Positions 1 through 10,336 of a stretch of DNA of 64,000 nucleotides are shown one piece after another. The notes beneath the pieces were generated by a model. It was not told where the DNA came from. It saw only the letters and a list, made by a program, of their open reading frames with translations, and did not search any database. How positions within the stretch are numbered: the first letter of the stretch is position 1; each line of letters starts with the position of its first letter. Made by a program: the position numbers and the translations under genes. Location: the NCBI GenBank assembly GCA_001513025.1, contig LFRZ01000082.1:38145-102144 (forward strand). Reading direction: 5' to 3'. Source of the DNA: Gammaproteobacteria bacterium DTU037. Its GTDB lineage: Bacteria; Pseudomonadota; Gammaproteobacteria; Pseudomonadales; Pseudomonadaceae.

Positions 1-1416
1 ACGTTGTTTAACCGCCTGACTAGATCCCGCGATGCGATTGTAGGCGACATTCCTGGACTGACGCGTGACCGCCAATACGGCGAAGCGAAGTGGCAGGAAC
101 GCAGTTATATTTTGATCGACACGGGTGGTATCACCGGTGACGAAGAAGGTATCGATGCAAAAATGGCCGAACAATCGCTGCTCGCGATTGAAGAAGCAGA
201 TGTGGTGTTATTTTTAGTTGATGCGCGTGATGGCCTGTGTCCTGCGGATCAAATGATTGGCGAACACCTGCGCAAGCGTAATAAAACCACGCTAGTGGTG
301 GTTAATAAAGTCGATCACATCGATGAGAATATCGCTTTAGCTGAGTTTAGCCCGCTGGGCTTAGGCAGCTATGTTGCGATTGCTGCAGCGCATGGTCGTG
401 GTATCACGCAGATGCTTGAATTAAGCCTTGGCGAGTTCCCTCGAGATGAAGTGCTGGATGAGATCGATCTGGACAGTATTGTTGAAGGCGTCGACCTTAA
501 ACGTATTCCAGGTCCTGATGCTAAAGATGGCATTAAGATTGCTATTATTGGCCGCCCGAATGTGGGTAAGTCGACGTTGGTCAACCGTATGCTCGGTGAA
601 CAGCGGGTGGTGGTGTTTGACCAGCCGGGCACGACGCGCGACAGTATCTATATTCCTTTTGAACGGGATGATGAAAAGTACACCTTAATTGATACAGCCG
701 GTGTGCGTCGGCGCGGTAAGATTCATGAGGAAGTTGAAAAGTTCTCGGTGGTGAAAACCCTGCAGGCGATTAAAGACGCCAACGTGGTGATTTTTGTCAT
801 GGATGCCCGTGAAGGCGTGGTGGATCACGATCTGAACTTGCTCGGTTTTGCTTTAGAGTCGGGTCGCGCCATTGTCATCGTGCTGAATAAGTGGGATGGC
901 ATGCAGCCGAGTGAACGCGACTACGCCAAAAAAGAGCTGGAACGCCGGCTCTATTTTGTTGATTTTGCTGACATTCACTTTATTTCTGCTTTGCACGGCA
1001 CCGGTGTCGGTCATCTGTATAAATCGGTCCAGGCCGCCTTTACTTCGGCGATTACCCGTTGGCCGACCAACCGTTTAACCCAAATTCTGGAAGATGCCGT
1101 GCGTGAGCACCAGCCGCCGATGGTGGCTGGGCATCGGATTAAGTTGCGTTATGCCCACTTAGGTGGCGCCAACCCACCGCTGATTATTATTCACGGTAAT
1201 CAGGTTGAAGCGGTCCCTAAAAGTTATGTGCGTTATTTGGAAAACACCTACCGTCGTGTATTGAAACTGGTTGGTACGCCGATTCGGATTCAGTTTAAAG
1301 GCGGTTCTAACCCCTTTGAAGGTAAGAAAAATAAGCTTAGTGACCGTCAGGTGAATAAAAAACGTCGTTTGATGTCCAATAAAAAAGAACGGGATGCACG
1401 TAAGAAGAAAAAGTGA
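1..1416 (+). CDS. der: GTPase Der (EngA), 3' part; start lies before the window
   Basis: Der is a double GTPase that binds the 50S subunit and is needed for ribosome assembly. The frame is open from base 1; the TTG at base 4 is an internal Leu just after the first P-loop, so roughly the first 20 residues are missing. Visible parts are the switch of G domain 1 (DTGG) and its NKVD, then a complete G domain 2 with [18 protein letters not shown] and NKWD, then the KH-like C-terminal domain ending in a Lys-rich tail. An aminotransferase gene follows after 67 bases. Identity is certain; only the 5' end is unknown. Confidence 0.97.
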   Translation, partial: TLFNRLTRSRDAIVGDIPGLTRDRQYGEAKWQERSYILIDTGGITGDEEGIDAKMAEQSLLAIEEADVVLFLVDARDGLCPADQMIGEHLRKRNKTTLVVVNKVDHIDENIALAEFSPLGLGSYVAIAAAHGRGITQMLELSLGEFPRDEVLDEIDLDSIVEGVDLKRIPGPDAKDGIKIAIIGRPNVGKSTLVNRMLGEQRVVVFDQPGTTRDSIYIPFERDDEKYTLIDTAGVRRRGKIHEEVEKFSVVKTLQAIKDANVVIFVMDAREGVVDHDLNLLGFALESGRAIVIVLNKWDGMQPSERDYAKKELERRLYFVDFADIHFISALHGTGVGHLYKSVQAAFTSAITRWPTNRLTQILEDAVREHQPPMVAGHRIKLRYAHLGGANPPLIIIHGNQVEAVPKSYVRYLENTYRRVLKLVGTPIRIQFKGGSNPFEGKKNKLSDRQVNKKRRLMSNKKERDARKKKK

Positions 1417-1483
1417 GTGATTAACGCCAGGTGCTGCTGTCAGGACCTGGCGTTTGCCATTAAGGTTGTTAAGGAGTTGCGCA

Positions 1484-2635
1484 ATGCTGCTGCAGAGTAA
1501 GTTACCGCAGGTGGGATTAACGATTTTTACCCAGATGTCGCAATTGGCTAATGCGTATGGTGCGTTAAATTTATCCCAAGGATTTCCTGACTTTGATGCG
1601 CCAGAGGCGCTGAAAGAAGCTGTGCAGCGTCATGTACAAGCGGGGCATAATCAGTATGCGCCGATGACTGGAATTGCCGCCTTGCGAGAGCAGGTCGCCA
1701 GTAAAATTGCCCGTCTATATCGCAATCCGGTGTGTGCTGAGCAAGAGGTCACTATTACCCCCGGTGCAACTCAAGCCTTGTTTTGTGCGATTCAAACCTT
1801 GGTCCGTAGCGGTGATGAGGTGATTGTCTTTGATCCCTGCTACGACAGCTACGCGCCGGCAGTGACCTTGGCCGGTGGCCGTTGTGTGCATATTGCTTTA
1901 AATAGCCGTGATTTCTCGGTGGATTGGCAACAGTTTGCTGATGCAGTGACGGATAAAACGCGTTTAGTGATTATTAATAGTCCGCATAACCCCAGTGGCG
2001 CTTTACTCAGCCATGCTGATTTAAAGCAGCTGGCCGAGCTGATTCGTGAGCGTGAGATTTATTTGCTCAGTGATGAAGTCTATGAGCACTTGGTGTTTGA
2101 TGGTCAATTGCATTGCAGTTTTTTGGCACACCCAGAATTGTATCAGCGTGCCTGTGTGGTCAGCTCATTTGGTAAAACCTACCATGTCACCGGTTGGAAA
2201 ACTGGCTATATGGTAGCACCACCAGCTTTGACTGCTGAGCTGCGCAAAGTGCATCAATATGTCAGTTTTTGTGCCGTGAGCCCCATGCAATATGCGCTGG
2301 CAGATTTTATGCAGGCGCAACCTGAACATGTGGATCAGTTGCCCGCGTTTTATCAGCAAAAACGCGATCAATTATGTCAAGCCTTACAGGATTCGCGCTT
2401 CACTTTGGTGCCGAGTGCCAGCACTTATTTTCAGCTGCTTGATTATCGCAATATCCGTGATGATCTCAATGATGTGCAAATGGCGCATTGGTTGACCACC
2501 GAGCACGGTGTTGCCAGCATACCTTTATCGGTTTTTTACCAGCAAGCGCCGGAGCAGCAGTATTTACTGCGTATATGCTTTGCTAAGCGTGCGCAAACGC
2601 TAGCGTTAGCGGGAGAAAAGTTATGCGCGATTTAA
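1484..2635 (+). CDS. PLP-dependent aminotransferase, methionine aminotransferase (YbdL) type
   Basis: This is a class I/II fold-type I aminotransferase of 383 residues. It shows NLSQGFPDF near the N-terminus, the NSPHNPSG motif, SDEVYEHL, and the PLP lysine at about residue 231 in SSFGKTYHVTGWKTG. The start is ATG 1484 because AAGGAG (1471-1476) sits 7 bases upstream; an upstream in-frame start at 1454 has no such site. The family (YbdL/kynurenine aminotransferase-like) transaminates methionine, glutamine and aromatic amino acids. The stop overlaps the start of the omega-amidase gene by 13 bases, and that pairing suggests keto-acid salvage: the transaminase uses glutamine and the amidase pulls the reaction by hydrolysing the keto-amide. 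The exact substrate is inferred. Confidence 0.88.
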   Translation: MLLQSKLPQVGLTIFTQMSQLANAYGALNLSQGFPDFDAPEALKEAVQRHVQAGHNQYAPMTGIAALREQVASKIARLYRNPVCAEQEVTITPGATQALFCAIQTLVRSGDEVIVFDPCYDSYAPAVTLAGGRCVHIALNSRDFSVDWQQFADAVTDKTRLVIINSPHNPSGALLSHADLKQLAELIREREIYLLSDEVYEHLVFDGQLHCSFLAHPELYQRACVVSSFGKTYHVTGWKTGYMVAPPALTAELRKVHQYVSFCAVSPMQYALADFMQAQPEHVDQLPAFYQQKRDQLCQALQDSRFTLVPSASTYFQLLDYRNIRDDLNDVQMAHWLTTEHGVASIPLSVFYQQAPEQQYLLRICFAKRAQTLALAGEKLCAI

Positions 2636-3417
2636 CCTTATTGCCTGATTTGCGTTTAGCGCTGGTACAAAGCCCCTTAGTTTGGCATGACATTGACGCC
2701 AATCTACAGCACTTTAGTGCGCTGTTAAGCAGTCTGCAGGCGATTGATTTGGTTTTGCTGCCGGAAATGTTTAATACCGGTTTTACCATGGACTCTGCCA
2801 CGCAAGCGGAGCCTGAGATGGGGCCGACGACCCAGTGGCTGTTGCAGCAAGCACAACGCTTAAACGCTGTGGTCTGTGGCAGTTTAATTGTTCAACTGGC
2901 TGATAAGGATTATCGTAACCGTTTGATTTGGGCGCGACCTGACGGCAGCTTAGAGCATTATGATAAGCGTCATTTATTTCGTATGGCCGGTGAGCATAAG
3001 CATTTTACTGCCGGTGAGCAGCAGTTGCAGGTTGAGTTAAAAGGCTGGCGCATTCGTCCTTTGATTTGTTATGACTTGCGTTTCCCTGTGTGGAGTCGCG
3101 ACGCGCAAAATACTGACTTGCTATTTTATCTGGCCAGCTGGCCCGCGGCGCGCAGCACCGCCTGGAATCGCTTACTACCAGCTCGCGCGATTGAGAATCT
3201 ATGCTATGTTGCTGCGGTCAATCGTACCGGTATTGATCAGCAAGGCTATGCCTATCAAGGTGATAGCCAAGTATTAGATTTTAAGGGCGATACTGTGTTG
3301 CATGTCGCTGCTGAGCAAGGGGTGTTTTATGCCACCTTGCCCGCCCGCCCATTGGCTGAATTTAAGCAGCGTTTTCCTGCTTATTTAGATGCCGATCAAT
3401 TTGCGTGGAATCAGTAA
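2623..3417 (+). CDS. Omega-amidase, YafV-type carbon-nitrogen hydrolase
   Basis: This nitrilase-superfamily amidase has 264 residues, the usual length. The catalytic triad is visible: Glu48 in LLPEMFNTGF, Lys115 in YDKRHLFRMAGE and Cys149 in LICYDLRFP. The family hydrolyses omega-amides of keto acids such as 2-oxoglutaramate and 2-oxosuccinamate. ATG 2623 lies inside the end of the aminotransferase gene with GGGAGA (2611-2616) just upstream, so the two are probably translationally coupled. Together they resemble the glutamine transaminase/omega-amidase pair used in methionine salvage. Confidence 0.88.
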   Translation: MRDLTLLPDLRLALVQSPLVWHDIDANLQHFSALLSSLQAIDLVLLPEMFNTGFTMDSATQAEPEMGPTTQWLLQQAQRLNAVVCGSLIVQLADKDYRNRLIWARPDGSLEHYDKRHLFRMAGEHKHFTAGEQQLQVELKGWRIRPLICYDLRFPVWSRDAQNTDLLFYLASWPAARSTAWNRLLPARAIENLCYVAAVNRTGIDQQGYAYQGDSQVLDFKGDTVLHVAAEQGVFYATLPARPLAEFKQRFPAYLDADQFAWNQ

Positions 3418-3637
3418 GTTCAAGTCATTTTGCTGCGCTCTGTTAGCGGCTGTGAACGCTCTGTGCTCATGGTGCAGATGTAGGATTTGACTAAAGCTTT
3501 AAAGTAATGAGCGTATAGGGTAATTTGTGACTGACTTGAGTGGCTAAGCATATAAATTCTGCCATGATCTTTGTTAATATAGACACAGATCATGGAACAG
3601 TTTGCTGTTTTGATGCTCCAAAAGTTATGCATCAGTG

Positions 3638-3666
3638 TTGTTGATTGAGTACACTGAGCTTATATT
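3638..3666 (+). promoter_or_regulatory. Candidate sigma70 promoter of zipA
   Basis: TTGTTG (3638-3643) and TATATT (3661-3666) are separated by 17 bases. Transcription would start near 3673 and give a leader of about 97 bases before ATG 3770. Predicted by eye only. Confidence 0.5.
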
Positions 3667-3706
3667 TAAATTGTGTGGCGTGATCGAACGCAGGCGTCTC
3701 TGCCAA

Positions 3707-3742
3707 GGCATCACCCGTGTAGGGTTGTGAAGCCCTTTTATT
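3707..3742 (+). terminator. Terminator-like hairpin in the zipA leader
   Basis: GGC-A-TCAC-CC pairs with GGG-TT-GTGA-A-GCC around a short loop (3707-3734), with one A/A mismatch and a small bulge, and CTTTTATT follows at once. It lies between the predicted promoter and the ribosome site AGGAG (3753-3757), so it could attenuate zipA transcription or be left from an upstream gene. Confidence 0.45.
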
Positions 3743-3769
3743 AAATTATTTTAGGAGTGCATATATCTC

Positions 3770-4567
3770 ATGGATATAGGTTTGCGTGAATGGCTGTTTG
3801 TTATCGGTATTATCGTTATGACGGTCGTTTTATTTGACGGTTGGCGACGTATGACTGGCAATAAAAACACGCTGAAGTTTCGTCTCGATCGTAATTTGAC
3901 CGACCTGCCTGACGAGGACAATCCAGAGATTTTAGGTCCTGCGCGCACGGTAAAAAAACGTGAGCCTTCGGTTGATGTGATGGATGATCTCGACCTTGGA
4001 TTGCACGCTGATATTGAGCCGCGCGCTGCACGCGACATGAACAGTTTAGAGCCGTCAGCTGAGTTTGATGACTCTGATATATTCAACCCCTTTGATGATG
4101 AGCTGGAAGAAGAACCCAGCAATAATCTCGACGATTATGAAGAGATTCTAATTATTCATGTGGTGGCGCGTAACGAAGAAGGCTTTAAAGGCCCCGCATT
4201 ATTACAAAGCATTTTAGAAAGCGGCTTACGCTTTGGTGCCATGGATATTTTTCACCGGCATGAAAGCATGACCGGCAATGGAGATAAATTATTCTCTATG
4301 GCCAATGCATTAAATCCAGGCACCTTTGACTTAGATGATATGGATTTATTTAGCACTCGTGCGGTATGTTTTTTTATGGGTCTCCCCGGTCCGCGCAATA
4401 GTCGCCAAGCTTTTGATTTAATGATTGCTGCAGCACGTAAATTAGCTAAAGAGCTGGATGGTGATCTAAAAGACGATCACCGCAGTGTATTAACCGCGCA
4501 GACGATTGAGCATTATCGTCAACGTATTGCTGATTTTGAACGCCAGCAGTTGATGCAAAAAGTATAA
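3770..4567 (+). CDS. zipA: Cell division protein ZipA
   Basis: ZipA anchors FtsZ to the inner membrane at the division site. The 265-residue protein has an N-terminal membrane segment (about residues 8-24, [14 protein letters not shown]), then an acidic, charged linker (about 30-120) and the C-terminal FtsZ-binding domain (about 125-265) with [16 protein letters not shown] and [15 protein letters not shown]. The start is ATG 3770, with AGGAG 12 bases upstream, a rather long spacing. ligA follows, as in other pseudomonads, but smc is not upstream. A hairpin with a T-run sits on each side of the gene. Confidence 0.95.
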   Translation: MDIGLREWLFVIGIIVMTVVLFDGWRRMTGNKNTLKFRLDRNLTDLPDEDNPEILGPARTVKKREPSVDVMDDLDLGLHADIEPRAARDMNSLEPSAEFDDSDIFNPFDDELEEEPSNNLDDYEEILIIHVVARNEEGFKGPALLQSILESGLRFGAMDIFHRHESMTGNGDKLFSMANALNPGTFDLDDMDLFSTRAVCFFMGLPGPRNSRQAFDLMIAAARKLAKELDGDLKDDHRSVLTAQTIEHYRQRIADFERQQLMQKV

Positions 4568-4593
4568 GCATTTTTATTTTGACAATTTAAAAA

Positions 4594-4620
4594 GGGCAGC
4601 TAAGGCTGCTCTTTTTGTTT
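4594..4620 (+). terminator. Intrinsic terminator between zipA and ligA
   Basis: GGGCAGC (4594-4600), loop TAAG, GCTGCTC (4605-4611), then TTTTTGTTT. The stem is 7 pairs with one G-T. It ends about 15 bases before the ligA start, leaving no room for a promoter downstream of it. Confidence 0.75.
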
Positions 4621-4629
4621 GGGTATTAG

Positions 4630-6999
<2,370 letters not shown>

Positions 7000-7119
7000 A
7001 GATGTTGGACTAAGGTTTAATGCTGCTGATTTTTTACCTGCTCAGACCAATACACTGATATCGGATGGGTGTATGCTCATGGCCTAGATAAACGTTACTG
7101 AGTCGCCTTGGAGGTGTAA

Positions 7120-7386
7120 ATGAATGAGTCAGTTCAGGTTGAACACAATCTGCAAAAACAGTGCTTTTCAGTGCTGATTGATGGTTATCAAGGGTTGTTG
7201 GAGTACCGCACAGTGGATGAGCAGACGCTCGATTTTCACCACACCTTTGTCCCCGATGAACTGCGTGGTAAAGGTATTGCTGCACTATTGGCTAAAGCAG
7301 CCTTTGCTTATGCTAAAGACCATCAGTTGAAGGTGATTCCAAGCTGCTCGTATATTGCAACCTATATGCAACGCCACCCTCAATAA
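7120..7386 (+). CDS. Small GNAT-fold N-acetyltransferase, YjdJ/NATD1 type
   Basis: This 88-residue protein is the minimal GNAT fold. The pattern FVPDELRGKGIAALLAKAAFAYAKD contains the acetyl-CoA pyrophosphate-binding R-G-K-G-I-A loop, followed by the family's VIPSCSYIATYMQRHP end. ATG 7120 has GGAGGT (7110-7115) at ideal spacing. The substrate is unknown for most of the family. It stands alone between ligA and a convergent aro gene and has its own terminator. Confidence 0.85.
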   Translation: MNESVQVEHNLQKQCFSVLIDGYQGLLEYRTVDEQTLDFHHTFVPDELRGKGIAALLAKAAFAYAKDHQLKVIPSCSYIATYMQRHPQ

Positions 7387-7400
7387 ATACGCGCCTTAAT

Positions 7401-7435
7401 ACAAAACGCCCAGTTCACTGAGCTGAGCGTTTTGT
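7401..7435. terminator. Bidirectional terminator between the GNAT and DAHP synthase genes
   Basis: ACAAAACGC (7401-7409) pairs perfectly with GCGTTTTGT (7427-7435). A-rich and T-rich arms flank the stem on both strands and it lies between two convergent genes. Confidence 0.8.
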
Positions 7436-7442
7436 ATAACCA

Positions 7443-8519
7443 TTAGCGGCGTTGGCGTTGAGGTAAAATGTCTTTCAGTTTTGCGTGCATGCTACGAATG
7501 CTTTTTTCCGTAGTATCCCAGTCAATGCAGGCATCGGTAACAGAGACGCCGTATTTAAGCTGGCTTAGATCGTCACAAATAGACTGATTACCCCAACCCA
7601 GGTGGCTTTCAACCATCAAGCTGCTAATGGATTGGTTACCATCGGCAATTTGGTTAGTTATATTGTCCATAACCAAAGGTTGGAGCGCTGGATCTTTATT
7701 GGAATTGGCGTGGCTGCAGTCGATCATAATATTGGCTTTGATCTTAGCTTTCTGCAGTTCTTGTTCGCAGAGAGCAACGCTGACTGAATCATAATTAGGC
7801 TTACCGTTGCCGCCACGTAACACTACATGGCCATAGCGATTGCCTTTGGTGGTAACAATAGAGACGCCACCTTGTTGGTTAATCCCTAAAAAGCGGTGCG
7901 GGCTGGAGACTGACTGCAAGGCATTAATAGCAACAGTTAGACCGCCATCCGTACCATTTTTAAAGCCTACGGCCGAGGATAAACCTGAGGCCATTTCACG
8001 GTGCGTTTGTGATTCAGTGGTGCGCGCACCAATCGCTGACCAGCTGATTAAATCTTGCAAATACTGGGGTGAGATCGGATCAAGTGCTTCAGTGGCAGTT
8101 GGCAAGCCTTTTTCTGCTAAATCCAGTAGCAGTTTACGACCAATATGCAGACCATCTTCAATTTTAAACGAGTCATCTAAGTAAGGATCGTTGATTAAAC
8201 CTTTCCAACCGACGGTGGTGCGTGGCTTTTCAAAATACACGCGCATAATTAAAAACAGGCTGTCAGAGACTTCGTCAGCTAAGGCTTTGAGTCGATCTGC
8301 GTATTCATGCGCCGCTTTTAAATCATGGATAGAGCAGGGGCCAATAACAATAAATAGACGGTGATCTTTGCCATCCAAAATATCGCGAACCACTTGGCGA
8401 CCATGGGATACGGTGCGCTGTGCTTGCTCACTGAGGGGTATTTTGTTTTTCAATCGCTCCGGCGTGATCAGGGTCACGTTAGAGGCAATATTTAAATCAT
8501 CAATTGGTAAGTCAGCCAT
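7443..8519 (-). CDS. 3-deoxy-7-phosphoheptulonate synthase (class I DAHP synthase)
   Basis: This enzyme condenses phosphoenolpyruvate and erythrose-4-phosphate, the first step of the shikimate pathway. The 358-residue protein is the usual class I size and shows VIGPCSIHD, RVYFEKPRTTVGWKGL, the metal and substrate residues around GARTTESQTHRE, and MIDCSHANSNKDP. It is an AroF/AroG/AroH homologue. Which aromatic amino acid inhibits it cannot be told reliably here, so no symbol is given. It stands alone with a convergent terminator downstream. Confidence 0.95.
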   Translation of the reverse strand: MADLPIDDLNIASNVTLITPERLKNKIPLSEQAQRTVSHGRQVVRDILDGKDHRLFIVIGPCSIHDLKAAHEYADRLKALADEVSDSLFLIMRVYFEKPRTTVGWKGLINDPYLDDSFKIEDGLHIGRKLLLDLAEKGLPTATEALDPISPQYLQDLISWSAIGARTTESQTHREMASGLSSAVGFKNGTDGGLTVAINALQSVSSPHRFLGINQQGGVSIVTTKGNRYGHVVLRGGNGKPNYDSVSVALCEQELQKAKIKANIMIDCSHANSNKDPALQPLVMDNITNQIADGNQSISSLMVESHLGWGNQSICDDLSQLKYGVSVTDACIDWDTTEKSIRSMHAKLKDILPQRQRR

Positions 8520-8683
8520 CTTGGTCTTTATCTCACGGGCAGGTCATAAAAATAAATACGCTGAACGAGCCTGTCCAGCGCCATAGATCGGTCATAAATG
8601 CCTTAAACCATACCGCTTTATCAGCAGTAACGAAAGTCTCTCATTCGCCTTAGTATACGCTACAGGCAGTATCAATAGGCTAT

Positions 8684-10336
8684 TTAGGGTGGATAAAGCG
8701 GCGGCAGTTGGTTTTCGCTAACGTTGCTCAGCTGCTCGCCAAAGGATAACTGTTGAATGGCTTGCCAGAGTGCTTGGCCTTGCCAGTCACTGTCGCTCTC
8801 ACTGTAGAGCGCGCTATTTAACGCATCCAGCGCGTTACTGAGCGTGCTATCACGTGCGGCCATATCCACCAAGGACTCAGGGTGTTGGCGTGCCCAAGCA
8901 TCCAAGGCCTGGCGGGTGCTGTTTGGGTCATTGGATAAGCAGGCGCGCTTTAAATCATCTTGCAGGTTACGCGGACTGGGCCCATTGCTGGACGCTACGA
9001 CCACCGCCGGCTGATGACGCGCACGCCACCATAAAGTAAAGGCAAGCAGATTTAGGATGATAAAAAATACACTCAGAGCGTGCCAGAACCTAAGCTGATG
9101 GATATCCAATAGCGATGGGGTTAAGTCAGTATCGCTGGGTCTTGGCTCATTTGACGGCGGTTTGAGTGGCTGAGCAGTGACCAATACGGGTTGCTCGGCG
9201 AGCTTGGCATATTCCAGTTGGTCGGTGCTGGTGTTCCACCATGGCAGTTGCACAGCGTCTAGATTATGTTGGCCGGCGACTTCAAAGACAAAGGCTTGTC
9301 GCTCTTCACTGCTGCTGAGTAAGCCTTGCTCAGTGTATTGATGGCTGAATGAGGGCTTATCCACATACACTTTATACGCGCTAGAGTTGTGCGGGACTAG
9401 TGTCGGCAATTGTGAGCTGGGCAGGCCTTCCGCACGCAAGGTTAATAAGCGTGTTGCGGCGCTGCCGGTGCTAATTGGTGCGTCTAAATTAGCGGTCCAG
9501 CGTTGCTCAAGGCTGATGTGTTTGGCTGGCAGCCATAGCGCATCGGCAGGATAACTGCTAGGGATGGCTTTTACCTGTAGCGGGATACGTGCTGATTTGA
9601 CCTCAATACGTTGGCCTGGGCGCGCCTGAAAAGGCGTCAGTGAATGCGGGTCATGACCGGCTAAGGTGGCTGAGAATGTTTGCTCTGGAATTTCAATCAG
9701 GCCGCTTTGCTGTGGAAAAATGGCATAGCTGACTTCAATCACGCCGTGACGTACGCCATTGATATGTTGCTCAAAGGTGCGCGGTTTGCCCAGTGGCTCA
9801 ACCCTGGCATTGTCTAGCAGTAACGGGGTCAGGTTGCTGTCCGCGAATAAGGGGATGGCGTGGTAAATGCGTAAGGTGAGTACTGCTTGTGCTTGTACGT
9901 AGACCCACTCTTGGTCAAGTTGCGTATCGATATAGACGGGCTCAAGTTTGGCCGTGGGCTGTTGTTTAAACTCTTTTATATAGAGGTTAATCGGTGCACT
10001 TTGTAACTCACCCAAGGCCAGTGGTGGAATAATAACAAAACCTGTTTGTTTCGGCAGTAAGGTCAGTCGCCACTGTGTGATGGGGCGCTGCTCGCCAGCT
10101 ATGCTGCTAAATCGATTGATTTGCTGGCTGGCTAATAGCTCAAAAAAAGGCGTTAAAGGCGTAAGATCCGGTGCTAAAAACTGCGTGGTGTCATCAGACT
10201 CTAAAATCAATTCGATACTTTCACCGGCATTCAGTTGGCTACGATCCACTGTGGCGGTAAAAGTTGCCGCTTGTACAGAGCTGAGGCATAGCAGTAGTAA
10301 GCAGCTGATATAAAAAGTTATTTTTGCCCTATTCAA
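8684..10336 (-). CDS. BatD-family membrane protein
   Basis: BatD-like proteins close many MoxR/VWA operons. The 550-residue product has a signal peptide (about 1-23, ending SSVQA), a long beta-rich periplasmic region with DUF11-like repeats (about 25-380), one membrane segment (about 415-437, FWHALSVFFIILNLLAFTLWW) and a cytoplasmic tail. The start is a TTG at 10336 that overlaps the stop of the upstream gene as TTGA, which implies translational coupling. The role is probably envelope stress tolerance or maturation of an envelope complex, by family inference only. Confidence 0.82.
   Translation of the reverse strand: MNRAKITFYISCLLLLCLSSVQAATFTATVDRSQLNAGESIELILESDDTTQFLAPDLTPLTPFFELLASQQINRFSSIAGEQRPITQWRLTLLPKQTGFVIIPPLALGELQSAPINLYIKEFKQQPTAKLEPVYIDTQLDQEWVYVQAQAVLTLRIYHAIPLFADSNLTPLLLDNARVEPLGKPRTFEQHINGVRHGVIEVSYAIFPQQSGLIEIPEQTFSATLAGHDPHSLTPFQARPGQRIEVKSARIPLQVKAIPSSYPADALWLPAKHISLEQRWTANLDAPISTGSAATRLLTLRAEGLPSSQLPTLVPHNSSAYKVYVDKPSFSHQYTEQGLLSSSEERQAFVFEVAGQHNLDAVQLPWWNTSTDQLEYAKLAEQPVLVTAQPLKPPSNEPRPSDTDLTPSLLDIHQLRFWHALSVFFIILNLLAFTLWWRARHQPAVVVASSNGPSPRNLQDDLKRACLSNDPNSTRQALDAWARQHPESLVDMAARDSTLSNALDALNSALYSESDSDWQGQALWQAIQQLSFGEQLSNVSENQLPPLYPP

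Larger units (their letters stand above)
3418..3769. other. Intergenic region before zipA; no smc gene
   Basis: These 352 bases hold no convincing gene. They contain a sigma70-like promoter (3638-3666) and a terminator-like hairpin (3707-3742) in the zipA leader. A 70-codon minus-strand frame at 3420-3632 has no good start context or recognisable domain. In Pseudomonas the gene here is normally smc; nothing resembling the SMC C-terminus can be read in this spacer. Confidence 0.6.

Noticed and set aside
3420-3632. 70-codon minus-strand frame upstream of zipA
   Set aside because: No ribosome site, no recognisable domain and it overlaps the predicted zipA promoter region only by chance.
7178-7191. 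Perfect TTGAT-N4-ATCAA Anr-type box
   Set aside because: It lies inside the GNAT coding sequence, 58 bases past its start and with no gene positioned to use it; most likely a chance match.
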